From Paramacrobiotus metropolitanus (taxonomy: Eukaryota > Tardigrada > Eutardigrada > Parachela > Macrobiotidae), in assembly GCF_019649055.1 (NCBI RefSeq), contig NW_026570281.1, positions 806,001-870,000 on the forward strand: DNA of 64,000 nt, written 5' to 3'. The position numbers and the translations under genes are program-made. This document shows, one piece after another, positions 38,001-48,708 of the stretch. Position 1 is the stretch's first letter. Every line of letters begins with the position of its first letter. A model generated the notes under the pieces. The model saw nothing but the letters and a program-made list of their open reading frames with translations, did no database searches and had not been told where the DNA came from.

Positions 38001-40632
38001 ACCCCCGCGCCGCCAATGACACCCCCACCACCGGCCAGCAGCCCCATGACGACACGGGCGACTACCACTACCTCGACGATGACGACGACGACCACAACCA
38101 CCACCCCGCGAACCACCACGACCCCGTCGACCACTCCCCGTACATCCCCGGCGCTGCTGATGAACCCGGACGACGAGACCTTCAGTGTAGCCGGGAAAGT
38201 GCCCAACCGAAAACCCACTCGACCTCCCGAGACTACCGCCTGGGCGCCGGAGACCCCAACGTTTGCTTTTACTCTGCCACAGTCACCGACGTTCGCTTTC
38301 ACCCCACCCCCGCCGGCCCCGAGTGTCTTCACGCGTCCCTTGACTACCCCAGCGTTAACGACGAAGGTGGTGATGCCGGAGTTTGTTCCGACCAGTATGG
38401 AACCTAACCGCATGAGCAGCGCACCCGAGTCCACCTGGCCAGTGACGCAGCCACAGGGCGCGCCGCAGTTCACCGGGCCGCAGTTTATCCAGGTGTTTGA
38501 CCCGCAGGCCGGAACCAGTCGGGCGCCGGGCTTCCTCCCGGAGCTTCCCGACTTCCCACCGCATCAACAACAGTTTAACAATTTCAACAATCAGAACTTT
38601 CAGCCGCAACCGGAATCTGGACAACGGCCTCCACCCCCGATGGACAACGCTTTCCATCCGTTGCCGTTCAATCGATTCTCCTTAGATGACGCCAACGCTC
38701 AGGCGGCGTCGGAGACGACGGTGTTGACGACAAAGAGTACTACTACGACGAAAAAGGCACCGACTACCTCGACGACGGCGGCACCCACCACCACGGTGGC
38801 GGTTACAACGAGTATGCCGAAAGGTGGGGAGATGATGAGAGAGGAGGAAAGGACGATTGCGCCGGAGAAGAGGGAATTTTCCGCCGGCACGGATTCGGCC
38901 AATCTGCCCAGCCGGGCTGGGGAGTTTGTCAAAGATGTCGGGGATTTCGGGGAAGCCTTTGCCTCAACGGCGCCGCTCTTAGTCTGTGAGTTAGCTAAAA
39001 AAACAATAATGTAAAAAGTGTACAGTTGCTAATATTTTCTCCTTCGATTCGAAAGCTGATGTTAATGATGCCTACAGCGTGAATCTCTTGTATGTACATA
39101 CCTAGTTCAATAAAATTCGGGGGACATTGTTGGTAATTTTTAAATGCTTCCTTATAGCGGAATGGGGCAACTGGAGCGAATGGGGCGCGTGTTCGTCACC
39201 GCGGTGCAGCAGCGACGGCTTTCAGATGCGGACGCGCGCGTGTTTGACGTCAGTTAACGGCGCACCGGCCATTGCTGACCATGATGCTTCCTGCACGGTC
39301 AACGGAGGGCAGGGCATTGAGGCACGGCCCTGTGTGTGTGAGAGTGCTGCCCTGCCGGTGACCGAACTGCCGCCGGAGGATGAAACTTACCTGCCCGAAC
39401 CGGTACCCTCCACGGTGGCCATTGTCAGCACATCGCCTGCAGCCAAAATCAGTCCTGGTACGTTGAAAATTTGCAGTTTTGCGGATTAATTCTTGGGTCG
39501 ACGGTGAAGGAAGCAAAGAACTTGTAAAGCATCGTATCTGCTTCGAATCCATTTTTGTATTCGGCTTATAATTGAATTATAACTCAGTATTTGCTGTTAA
39601 TTCGGTCACCCAAATCCTGAAGTTTAAAGAATTAATTCAGAATTTCAAATATAAAACATTTATAAATTGACAATAAATGAGCTAACACCAAAACCTGACC
39701 ATTAAATAGTTTTCATGTGAACGGATCGTATTAACGTGCGCTGGTTTGATGGTGTAGTGACCTGGTCGGAATGGACTGAGTGGTCGGTGTGCTCCATCGC
39801 CCCGTGTCATCCCAGCGGCATCCAGACCCGGCACCGTACCTGCCGCCTGGACGCCCAGCAAGTCCCTGATGAAATGTGTTTGGCTGCTGAGGGCGCTGCA
39901 GTGGAGACGCGACCCTGCGACTGTCCGCTCGAGACGGTGACCCCGCCGGGCGGGGAAGCCGAGGCTGTGACGACGCCCACCTTTGTGCGGCCCTCGACGG
40001 GTGCCCGTGACGGCGCAGTGCAGCCGCAACGGAACTTCAACATGCAGATCCAGAATCGGCCGTTGCAAAAACGCCCAGCAACCAATAGTCTACCGCGAAC
40101 CTGCACCTTCTACGAGAAGCCCTGCAATAATGGACAGTGTATTCTTTCGTATCGAGTCTGTAAGTGTGGCATGCGTCGCGTGGACTGTGTTCACGTTAAA
40201 TTGTAGAGTTATATGCAATAGCAGTCGTTCTGAGCAGTTCGGTCAGTGTTGTGAATAATTTTTTCTGTGATTAATTACAGGCTCTGTACCCGTTTAATCG
40301 TAGTGTTTGATTAACAGGTGATGGTTTTCCTGATTGCTCTGATGGAAGTGATGAGCCGCTGGGCTGTGGCCGCTGTTTCAGTGGCGAATTCAAGTGCACG
40401 AATGGCCGTTGCATCAGCGAGTCTCTAGTTTGTAAGTCACAAACCACTTTTTACTATTTGAAATTACAAATTAGTGAGAACATTGCTAGATGCTAATATT
40501 AAGGAATAATTGAAGCCTGTTGTTTATACGCGTGAGTCTTGTTACGAGATGAGAAACGAGAATATAATTTGTTTATGCGCAGGTGATGGAAAGGACAATT
40601 GTGGAGACGGTACTGACGAGTTCTTCTGCTAG
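29061..40632 (+). CDS. type II membrane protein: SEA domain, Thr-rich stalk, two TSP1 and two LDLa modules
   Basis: Exons: 29061-29711, 31858-32058, 35244-35619, 36309-36439, 37011-37087, 37159-37331, 37870-38985, 39158-39457, 39758-40159, 40318-40431, 40583-40632, giving 1196 residues. Residues 1-385 are low-complexity and cytoplasmic, with no signal peptide. A single hydrophobic segment ([20 protein letters not shown]) follows Arg/Lys-rich KYRGRQ at about 386-409. Next come a SEA-like domain ([11 protein letters not shown], later IFLRFQVLL), a Pro/Thr mucin-like stalk at about 540-905, two thrombospondin type 1 repeats ([24 protein letters not shown]) and two LDL receptor class A modules ([30 protein letters not shown]) ending at TAG. 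Architecture suggests a cell-surface adhesion or extracellular-matrix protein. It resembles corin-type proteases truncated before the protease. Exon 2 is 201 bases, phase 0 at both ends, so it could be skipped. I do not recognise a named orthologue. Confidence 0.9.
29712..31857. other. first intron of the SEA/TSP1/LDLa gene
   Basis: A 2.1-kb phase-0 intron, long compared with others in the window. No supported coding exon or repeat was seen, so it is a likely place for regulatory elements. Confidence 0.6.
32059..35243. other. second intron of the SEA/TSP1/LDLa gene
   Basis: A 3.2-kb phase-0 intron, the longest in the window. It contains only short, unsupported frames and G/T-rich patches. 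An additional cassette exon cannot be excluded, because both neighbouring junctions are phase 0. Confidence 0.6.
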
Positions 40633-41848
40633 ACGAGTAGACGACACATCGGTCGGCACCCGCTGACCTGCGAGAGCGGTGCTGACCTTTGTGGCAAATG
40701 GGGTGATTGCCTGTGCTGATGCGCTGACGCATGCCTGGCTATCCTCGGGTGATTTGGGATTTGTTGCTCCCTCCTCTGTGTGTGTTTTTTATTGCTCCAT
40801 TCAGCCGCGCCTTCCTTTCAATGTGCCTGCTTTGAAATGCGCAACACACTGCTAAGACGATTTTTAGAATTTTTATGCCTCAATTCTTAGCTTCTCGTTA
40901 CACAATTATATTCCTCTGTATTATTTTTCAAGAAATAAAACGCTGCTGTTACGGTCATCCCTATCTTGCACATGTACGGATATTTAATCTGAATTATGCA
41001 AATTTAATTAGGAGAAGTTTTTTTGGAGAAAGTCATTTTGTTGCAGATTACATGGTGTAGAACACTTTTGCCGATTGCCGAGGTACACAGCGCAAGGTTA
41101 CTGGATCATATCTATATTTTGTTTTACGGTAATCAGGCATCATGCTGAAAAATGTACGGCGATGTTCTACATTACACACGTACAGACACGGAAGGGTTAT
41201 TATTACGTACTTAATGACCCGCATTATGTCAGAGCCGGCCGCAGTTTTTGTGTGAAGAATAGCGAAATATAGATATGAGACGTTCGTCATTGCACAAAAT
41301 CTCAAGCACAGCGGAAAGCGAAACGGCTTCACCGGGCAGAGCGTTCAAATGGTTGTAGCTGAGGATGCTCTTCCAGGAGGAGTGCCGCTTTGATGATCAG
41401 TCCTGCCGATGGTAGGACGGCGACCAAACAAAAGGTTTAACTGCAATTTGCAGTACGTACAAGTACGGATTGTTCTAGGTGTCGGGTGGCCCAAGCTGCC
41501 CCAAAGGGCTAAATCGATGACCCTGGGTAGCGTGTCGGTGTTTTGTGGCATTTATTTCGGATTGTGCTTCCCCGACTAGATCGTGTGTTCTGAGATACTC
41601 ACCTGGTCAGATACGTAACAATGACATAATATTATAATACAAGAAACAGCTTCGGCTTCGCCTCCGCGTTTCTTGTGATCCACGGCCGGTGTGAATGGAG
41701 AATTCATATAGTTCATCAGTACTCGTAAATGTATTAGCAGCCTTAGCAGTGATTGTACAACGTCTTGAGGAAAGACTCCAGAATCTAAATGGGATTGCTG
41801 ATGTGTCCTACCAAAAAATTATAAGTTGAACCACGCATGGACAGATGG

Positions 41849-42400
41849 ACTGGACTGTAGTAGAAGCTCGGTCACACTTTCACCTAAAGATTCTTCTCAC
41901 TGGACAATGGGGTAGTTCGGTAACTCACTCGTCTTGGTAGCTCTGTCACTCGCCACTCGCTCATCTGGAGCTTCTGATCATTGGACACTGGTGATCGCTG
42001 GGGCACTCATTCAGATCCAGTGATTTTTCTTACTGGACAGTGGTAACAGCTCGGTTACACACTGTTCTAAAGATTTTGCTCATTAGACAGTGGTGGTAAC
42101 TCTAACACTCACTCATCTGCTCACTGGGTAGTTCGGTCACTAACTCGTCCAGTGATTTTTTTCGCAGTGGTGGTAGCTGTGTCACTCACTCATCTAGAGA
42201 TTCTCCTCACTGGACAGTGATGGTAGTTCGGTCACTCACTCGTCAAGTGATTTTTCTTACTGGTCAGTGGTGGTAACTCGGCCCATCATTTCTCTACAGA
42301 TTTTGCTCACTGGACAATCAAGGAAGTTCGGTCACATTGGGTCACTAACCTAGCTTCTAATTTATCTTACGGGACAGGGGTGGTAATTCGGTCACTCCCG
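41849..42400. repeat. degenerate minisatellite, ~50-base period, about 11 copies
   Basis: A core like ACTGGACAGTGGTGG, followed by a TCGGTCACTCACTCGTC-like block, recurs at about 41849, 41899, 41980, 42032, 42082, 42123, 42164, 42209, 42259, 42309 and 42369. Most spacings are 49-52 bases, with some units shortened or extended. Copies differ by substitutions and small indels, so the array is old. It has no reading frame through it and is not a CRISPR array, because there are no unique spacers between identical repeats. Confidence 0.85.
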
Positions 42401-42785
42401 CGTTTGGTGTAAATTTGCGTTGTTGATTAACCGAGACATATTTCGAGTTCAGCTTGTTTGGAACGCTTTAAGAAATATGAAAACTTTTCTTTTTTGCGTA
42501 CTTTGTTCTGAATAGGAGTTAAACATTATGGGGCGCTAGTAAGTAGTCACACATTAGTAAAGGCAGGTCTAGTGAGTGTGTTTAGCAATATCAAACCGCC
42601 CGATAAACTTCCAGCACCTTGAAACAGCGTACAATTGTGCCGACAACAAAAACCGGGAGGCTAAATTCTTATTAATTTTGTGCTTGGTGCCGCACGAAAA
42701 TAAGTACAATTTATTTATTTTTCAGTTTAATTATTGCAATATGTCAATTTATGTTTGTAATGTATCCAGGCAAATTTTTTTAAGT

Positions 42786-43890
42786 CCCAAGGTCACCTTG
42801 AAAGTGGGTTTGATCGTTTGCGGCGTTGTGCCGACACGATTCTGGTCGAACGAATTTAAAAACGAAAATCATGTGAGCCAGTTCTGGACCGAGGTCGATC
42901 TATTGACGTTGTCAGTTTTTAAAAAAATGGTTTTGCTTATTGACATCTGAAAACTATGGGGCGCCGCGCGTAGTACAGATCTTGTACTTAATAATAGATA
43001 TTGCAATATATGATTTCATATCAAGCTAATTTTGAGTTTGGTACACATTTTGTCCTTGAGAATGGTACGTGCCGTTAACGTTTAACGTAGAACTTTGAAT
43101 GATTTAGGACATATATCTATACAGCACAGAAGCAGAAATCTTTTTCACCAGAGATAACACAGTTTGGCAGGGTTTTAGGTTTTAGATTTTGGCAAAATAT
43201 TAAATTTAATTCTTAGATTAAACAGTGATCTAGCCGGCTTGAGTCCCCTTGGTCGTAACTGGCTGAAAGGTCGGCTGCTTCGAAAAATCTCCTTATAAAC
43301 GATTTCTTAATCGTCGGCGCAAGTTTTTCACGCGGCTTGAGCGTACATTTCCACTCAGTTACATATTTTAGCCTGCCACCCGGTGCTGAGTTATTTCAAC
43401 ATTAATTTGTCCTGTATCTTCTAAAAATCGGATCCAAAACCTCAAATCCTGCTTTCCAAAAAATCGGATCCTGCTTTCCAAAAATTTCTTGTAATCTTTG
43501 AATCTCTCAGCGCTCCGCCTAATGTTTTTTTTTTAAATTCTAAGTGCTGAAGAGGTCTCTTAAGTGGAAAATTTTTCTTTTTAGGAATTTCAACACTATA
43601 TTTTAATTTATAGCAAGCCGGCTATTAATTAAATAAATTCCCTATTGGTGTAAATATACAATTATAAGCTTAGTAACAGTGCAGTTAATACATAAATGAT
43701 CTAAGCAACAGGAATTGCTAGTATTTCAAGGTCACCTTGAAAGCTGTACCGGAGCCAGTTTTGCCGTAACCGGCATCGGTGGCACGGGCAAAATTTTTTT
43801 TAAAGAAATAAAATGCATGTGACACAGTTTCGAAACATGCTGAATCTAATGGCGTTTACAGTTTTTTTCATTATGCTATAGTTTTCCCGA
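42786..43890. repeat. pair of diverged direct copies
   Basis: Two segments starting at about 42786 and 43726 share CAAGGTCACCTTGAAAG. Then, at similar offsets, they share CATGTGA(G/C)(C/A)CAGTT and a later CAGTTTTT block. Between shared blocks they are much diverged. This fits two old copies of one dispersed element of about 150 bases, in the same orientation, 940 bases apart. Confidence 0.4.
43724..43742. promoter_or_regulatory. near-perfect palindrome containing a TCAAGGTCA half-site
   Basis: TTTCAAGGTCACCTTGAAA is an inverted repeat except for its central base. It contains TCAAGGTCA, the extended half-site bound by FTZ-F1/SF-1 and ERR-type nuclear receptors. A shorter copy, CAAGGTCACCTTG, lies at 42788-42800. 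A regulatory role is only inferred. Confidence 0.3.
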
Positions 43891-44825
43891 TCTCGTGGCC
43901 TCAGATTTTTATGTAGTTGTAATATAGATCTAGTTCCTTGATAGTTCCTTGATAGATATATCGTGAGTATTCGTACAAACGTACTTAGCGTCCTACATTA
44001 GCCTTCCTTTGTTCCACATAAGTAATCCCAACACTGTAAATCGGTCGGGGCGGTTGCCGCCGGTTCGGGAAGTACTGGTAGGCAGTGGTAGCCAAAAAAG
44101 GTCTTTTCACGCTGCAGAGCTGTGGAATAAAACGTTTATGTACAGTACCTGTACAAGTTATTGTAACTCAACGCAGATACGATGGTACCGTACTAGTAAA
44201 CCTTGTGTACCATATATAGTTTTTGCGTTGAGTTACAGTACAATAAATAAAGTTAATAAACTAAAATGCAGATAAATCGTTGGGTGCGATAAAGCGAATC
44301 ATGACATAATTAGAGCACGTAGGTAAAGTTTCAGCGTTAATGATATTATGATGTTGAATCCAAGAATGCTCCTGTTGATGAACAACAACAAAAGGCTCAA
44401 TAGCACGTTTAGGTTTAGTACCATTGATCTGCCACGTGACCCCGCTTTCGAAGCTACGATTTGGCACCTGGCACTATTCAAAATTCCTCAGCAGTTTATA
44501 CTTTACCGTTTCAGCGCCAAAAAGTTGAACACGGCTGATGCAATCGAATCTTTCCTAATCGTTCTATTCCACTACGCTTTTCGAAGGTTTCGTTAATTAA
44601 TTGATTATATATGTCTCAATTTTTGCACACGCGAACTGCAACGATATTAAGCGTAAGAGATTGAACGCTTTGACGTTGTGTGAGTGTATAATGTATTTGA
44701 ATTTTCCATAATTTCTATCGTGGCGGGATAAGCATTCTAGGATAGCTTTTCGGGTGCAGAAACCTAATTTGGTTATCAAACATAAGTAATCCAGTCGCGT
44801 CACAATTTGTCACCGATCAGAGGCT

Positions 44826-46768
44826 ATGGCAGTCAGGATGAGGCGGCATTGGCCGAATACGATCATATTGTGCCTGACGATCGTCATCATTGTGGCCAGC
44901 ACGCATTTCCGCTTGGCCTCAACGTGCCTGATGCCTCCTCCCAAGTCGGCCATGGACTGGGCGTGCGAAGGCAGCGATCCACAGAATGCCCACTGCGTAT
45001 TTGGGTATCTTGCGCAAAGTATGTTTGAGTACAGTTTTTCATAAGCGTGTCAAAGGCGGTTAGCGGGCAGCACCGTGCATTGTATTGTACTCAGTAGCAG
45101 GGATTTTTCATTCTAAAATTATAATATACTGTATATATCAATTTATATTGTGCCCTAGCCCATTTGATATTTTGGAGCTTTTATGTTTTCTTCGCTTGAA
45201 GTTTTATTTATTTATAGAACGCAGCTTGTAGTATTTCCGTTATGTGATCATGGGCTCGTGTATAATAAATATACTGGATCGTTTCAGAACGCCCTGTTAC
45301 GAAAGACATCAAAGCACCAGAAGGCAAGCCTTTCGAGCTCCATTGCGAGCCACTCGTTCGCGTGAAACCGCTGTTGTACGAACGAGACTGGCCGCAGCAC
45401 GGAGCGGGTGGCCGACTGCGCATGTCGGCCGGTGGCTACTTCTGGACACTCAACGGCACCGTCGTCTACTGCGGCAGAGCGCGCTGTTCGATCCATCGGC
45501 TGACCTTTGCATCCATCCGTCGCGCTGACGCCGGCACCTACACTTGTGCTTACCTCCATCCCTGCGAATACGAACTTTCTCGGGCGGAGCGGTACAGCTT
45601 TTGCCCTCTCGAGTACGGCATTGCTGTCCGTCTCACAGTTGATCCAGCTTCGAAAGGTCAGTGCTGTTCTTCCTCACAAAGTGCGGTAAATTCATAATAA
45701 TTCATTAATATTTCTTGCTGTAGTACCTATTCTAAGTGACAACCGGTGGATGCCAAATAAAACAATGCATTACTTTAGTGATACACTGATGTATAGATAC
45801 AGAATATAATGACCATAAATGCGTACATATTAAAATGTTATTTTTATTCCCGAGAATTCTGTGGCAATGATGGCGGAACGTGCGGCACTGCTTTAAGTTC
45901 AAAAAGTAGCAGAAACCTGTAGCGCAATTAACCGCAATAATCGTAGCACTGCTTTCAGCTGTAAATAACACGGAACAGCCTACCTTCGCAAGAGTGACAG
46001 CGCCATGGAAAAGCAGCGGTTCCTGTGCTGTGACCTCTGCGTTCCCTTGGACAACCATGATCAGCACGCTGTTATGGTCGACAAATTTCCACTTAAAAAA
46101 AATTTCCTCTTGGCGTACCTTTTAAGTTGACTGTGCTTGTACTGATATTTTAATATTGTGCATTGTTTCTGGCTGAATCGCTAAATTAACTGCGCGTGCT
46201 ACTGTCTGTGCAGCCGTTAGCGCATGGAATCTCGCCGCATCGGCGCGATTCAGTATGCATTGCAGACATTGCTCTCGATCACGCGAGCTCCGTATACGCG
46301 AATGCATAACTGTAGATTTGATTGGGCCAGAATCCTCCGGGAATCATGCACATTCACTGCGTTACGCGAGATCACTATTTTGACTCGCGCCTTATTACGC
46401 TTGTTAGTCCATGTTCCCGTGAAAGTTTATGATGTTAGCATTAATTATTTGTTTCGCATGCGTATCTAAATCACTTTCGTTGAAGTCATTGTACGTACCC
46501 ACATGATAATACGCATGATACGGAAAAAGGTCAGCGTCATAGAATCAGCTATGGCATAACTCTACAAATAAAAGAGAAATATTCCAATGACACAATTTGT
46601 CGAATTTTATACATTAATGAATGATTTTCTCTATTAAATTTGGATTTTGCAGCCAGTTCATTTCACATGTTGAAGGCAGCCATCCTCGTCCTCTTTTTTC
46701 TGGTAAGGTCTCGATCAGTTGACAATACGCAACAGTCGCAGGGCTCGCACCCATATGACGTGCAGTAA
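44826..46768 (+). CDS. small single-Ig-domain membrane protein, unrecognised
   Basis: Coding exons 44826-45018, 45288-45656 and 46653-46768 give 225 residues. The N terminus has a basic start, MAVRMRRHW, then a hydrophobic run, IILCLTIVIIVAS, that should act as signal peptide or anchor. A cysteine-rich segment follows (CLMPPPK...CEGSDPQNAHC). The middle exon forms one immunoglobulin-type domain, with FELHCEP for strand B, a YFWTLNGTVVYC core, and ADAGTYTCAY for strand F. Several extra cysteines around it suggest added disulfides. The last exon starts inside the frame and encodes a second hydrophobic stretch, AAILVLFFLV, followed by a 20-residue polar tail ending YDVQ. All junctions are phase 1, typical of extracellular modules. 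It looks like a type I or double-anchored surface protein. I do not recognise the family. Confidence 0.7.
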
Positions 46769-47238
46769 TTCAGATTGGTGGCACGTACTCAATACTCATG
46801 CAACGAAATTGACAAACGGTGAAACACTGGTGATGGCTGGTACTTAGTTGAGCCAACACAAAAATTCACAAAGAACGAATGGCTACCGACACTGATTGTG
46901 AAAGCTTTAAACTATGTTTGTCCGGAAGCTACATACAAGTACTGCTTCTGATCTGCGGATAAGCTACTAAGTAGACACCCGTGAACGAGGCTCGGAATAT
47001 TCAATTTCAATTTGAAGTTGTGAACTGCTCAACCTTGTGAGTAACTAAAACCATTTTCCTACCTTCATCACTGCGTGACCGCAGGCAAAAACGATGACGA
47101 TGTAATACTAACAATAAGTACGAGAATCAATTATATCGCGGTAAATAGTTGACGTCGCTCGCTCTGCGAACATTTTTTCCATTAATTTCATGTACATGTG
47201 CGGTTGGTCGGGAACAGTTGACCTGTTCAAGGTCGAAG
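46769..47238. other. intergenic region before the GPCR
   Basis: About 470 bases. An in-frame stretch runs from just after the TAG at 47146-47148 to the GPCR ATG at 47239 and reads open. It would only be coding if joined to an upstream exon, which I could not find. Confidence 0.45.
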
Positions 47239-48246
47239 ATGATCTGCTCACTGTGGAACATTTCCGGCGCCGCTCCTGACTCTTCCATTGGTCCCGCTGA
47301 ACAGAGTATATGGGGGATAGTGCTGTTAGTGTCGCTAGCCAGTAACCTTCTTCCATTGTGGCTGCTTCTTGAAAATCGTCGAGCACTGCGCTCTTTTCAC
47401 GTGCACGTTATGAGCATCTTTGTGGCTAATGTCCTGTTCAGCATCGGCGATATTTCCGTAAGCTACTTCATCGCTCCGGTGTATGGCGACGACGAGGAGA
47501 CGCCGGGACTGTGTGCTATGCTGGACTACCGCGGACTGGTGCTGCCGGCTGTTCTGCTGTACTCTGAATGGATTCTGACCTTTAATCGCCTATCCGCCGC
47601 GCTGTTCCCGGTTTTCTATCGCAATGTGTACAGTCCTCTTGTGGCGATAAGCATCTCCGTCAGCGTGATCGTATTGGTCCACGCCGTGATTGTCCCCGAA
47701 ATTTCCCTTGTCCATTTGTCCCAGGATTATGATGCAGCTGTCTGCGCCTATAGAAGCAACGTCACCAACTACACACAATACAGTAAGGCGGTCTCGATTG
47801 TCGCCAGCCCAGTTCCGTACGGTCTGATCGTTGTAACATTCGCTGGAATCTGCCTCAAGCAGTGCTCACACCGCGGTGGGTCCAGACGACGACAAATGTC
47901 ATCAGCTTTTGTCACCACAACGGTTACCGTGGTCACACAGCTGCTGGCGTGGCTGCCATCGAAGTTCAACAATTATCTATACGAATATGACCCCGCCCAC
48001 TACAGTCCGTACTTAGCGCGGATTGGCGCGTACCTGTACTATGTTCCCATTGCACTGGGCCCCATCCCCTTGTTCTGGACGATTCGGGAGCTCAAAGTGG
48101 CGTTCAAGAACAGGATTCGCTGGGCCAGAGAAAAGGGGCGTGGCTGCTTTGCCCGTGGCGAGGTATTGCCGGCAGTGAGTCCCATTTCCATGGGCGTCTT
48201 AACGCGCAGTTCCACTTATACAACGACGACCGTTGTCTCCAATTAA
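47239..48246 (+). CDS. intronless rhodopsin-like GPCR, orphan
   Basis: A single open frame of 335 residues with seven hydrophobic segments: TM1 SIWGIVLLVSLASNLLPLWL, TM2 around HVMSIFVANVLFSIGDIS, TM3 PAVLLYSEWILTFNRLSAAL, TM4 VAISISVSVIVLVHAVIV, TM5 ASPVPYGLIVVTFAGICL, TM6 AFVTTTVTVVTQLLAWLP and TM7 YLYYVPIALGPIPLFWTI. NIS near the N terminus and NVT and NYT in loop 2 are glycosylation sites. LCAMLDY before TM3 and AVCAYRS in loop 2 can form the usual disulfide. The ionic-lock motif is replaced by NRLSAALFPVFYR, and TM7 has IPLFW where NPxxY is expected, so this is a divergent, probably lineage-specific receptor. The ligand is unknown. ATG 47239 is the first in-frame start after a stop. Lack of introns is unusual for this window. 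Confidence 0.9.
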   Translation: MICSLWNISGAAPDSSIGPAEQSIWGIVLLVSLASNLLPLWLLLENRRALRSFHVHVMSIFVANVLFSIGDISVSYFIAPVYGDDEETPGLCAMLDYRGLVLPAVLLYSEWILTFNRLSAALFPVFYRNVYSPLVAISISVSVIVLVHAVIVPEISLVHLSQDYDAAVCAYRSNVTNYTQYSKAVSIVASPVPYGLIVVTFAGICLKQCSHRGGSRRRQMSSAFVTTTVTVVTQLLAWLPSKFNNYLYEYDPAHYSPYLARIGAYLYYVPIALGPIPLFWTIRELKVAFKNRIRWAREKGRGCFARGEVLPAVSPISMGVLTRSSTYTTTTVVSN

Positions 48247-48708
48247 GTATTTCTACTTTTATTAGGCAGAATTTGAAAGTGGGGCAGCAGTTACCCACTG
48301 ACCATGCACATTATTGGACGAGATTTTTGTTGGTTTTTTATTTGCGCTTGTACAAACAGCTATAGTGCTTGCAAGTAGCAGTATGCAGTAATTTACTGTA
48401 ATCTCGCAGGTGAACCTCCAAGGATTTATCGCTTACTTTAGTAAAATTTAATATACATATGTACTGTATTTGGTCAATGTTGGCAGCGTCGCACAGACAC
48501 CAAAAAACTATGCAACGATAAGAACACAAGATGTCAAATCACCAACCGCAATCGCACCAAAGTAAGACAGATTAAGAAACCATACATTCCGTAAAGTCAA
48601 GTTGCCAATTACTAAAAAGGTCACCAGTGCCGGCTACCCAGACAATTAAGAGATCAGTCAAAGATTTGTAATATGCAGTCATAATACACAATTAACAAAA
48701 AACTACTA
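48247..48708. other. convergent 3' ends of the GPCR and ODAD3-like genes
   Basis: About 460 AT-rich bases between facing stop codons. No coding or structural signal was seen. Confidence 0.5.

Larger units (their letters stand above)
40633..44825. other. large intergenic region with repeats
   Basis: About 4.2 kb without a supported gene. An AATAAA at 40934-40939, about 300 bases past the stop of the SEA/TSP1/LDLa gene, is a plausible polyadenylation signal. The region also holds a minisatellite, a pair of diverged copies and a palindrome, listed separately. A small inverted repeat (CAAGAAAC...GTTTCTTG) lies near 41640-41675. Confidence 0.5.

Noticed and set aside
37844-38473. 209-codon minus-strand frame rich in Gly and Val
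   Set aside because: It is the antisense of the Thr/Pro-rich stalk exon. ACC and CCG codons reversed give Gly and Val runs, and no splice signals or family features support it.
41849-42400. CRISPR-like repeat array
   Set aside because: Repeats are diverged and contiguous with no unique spacers, and the genome is eukaryotic.
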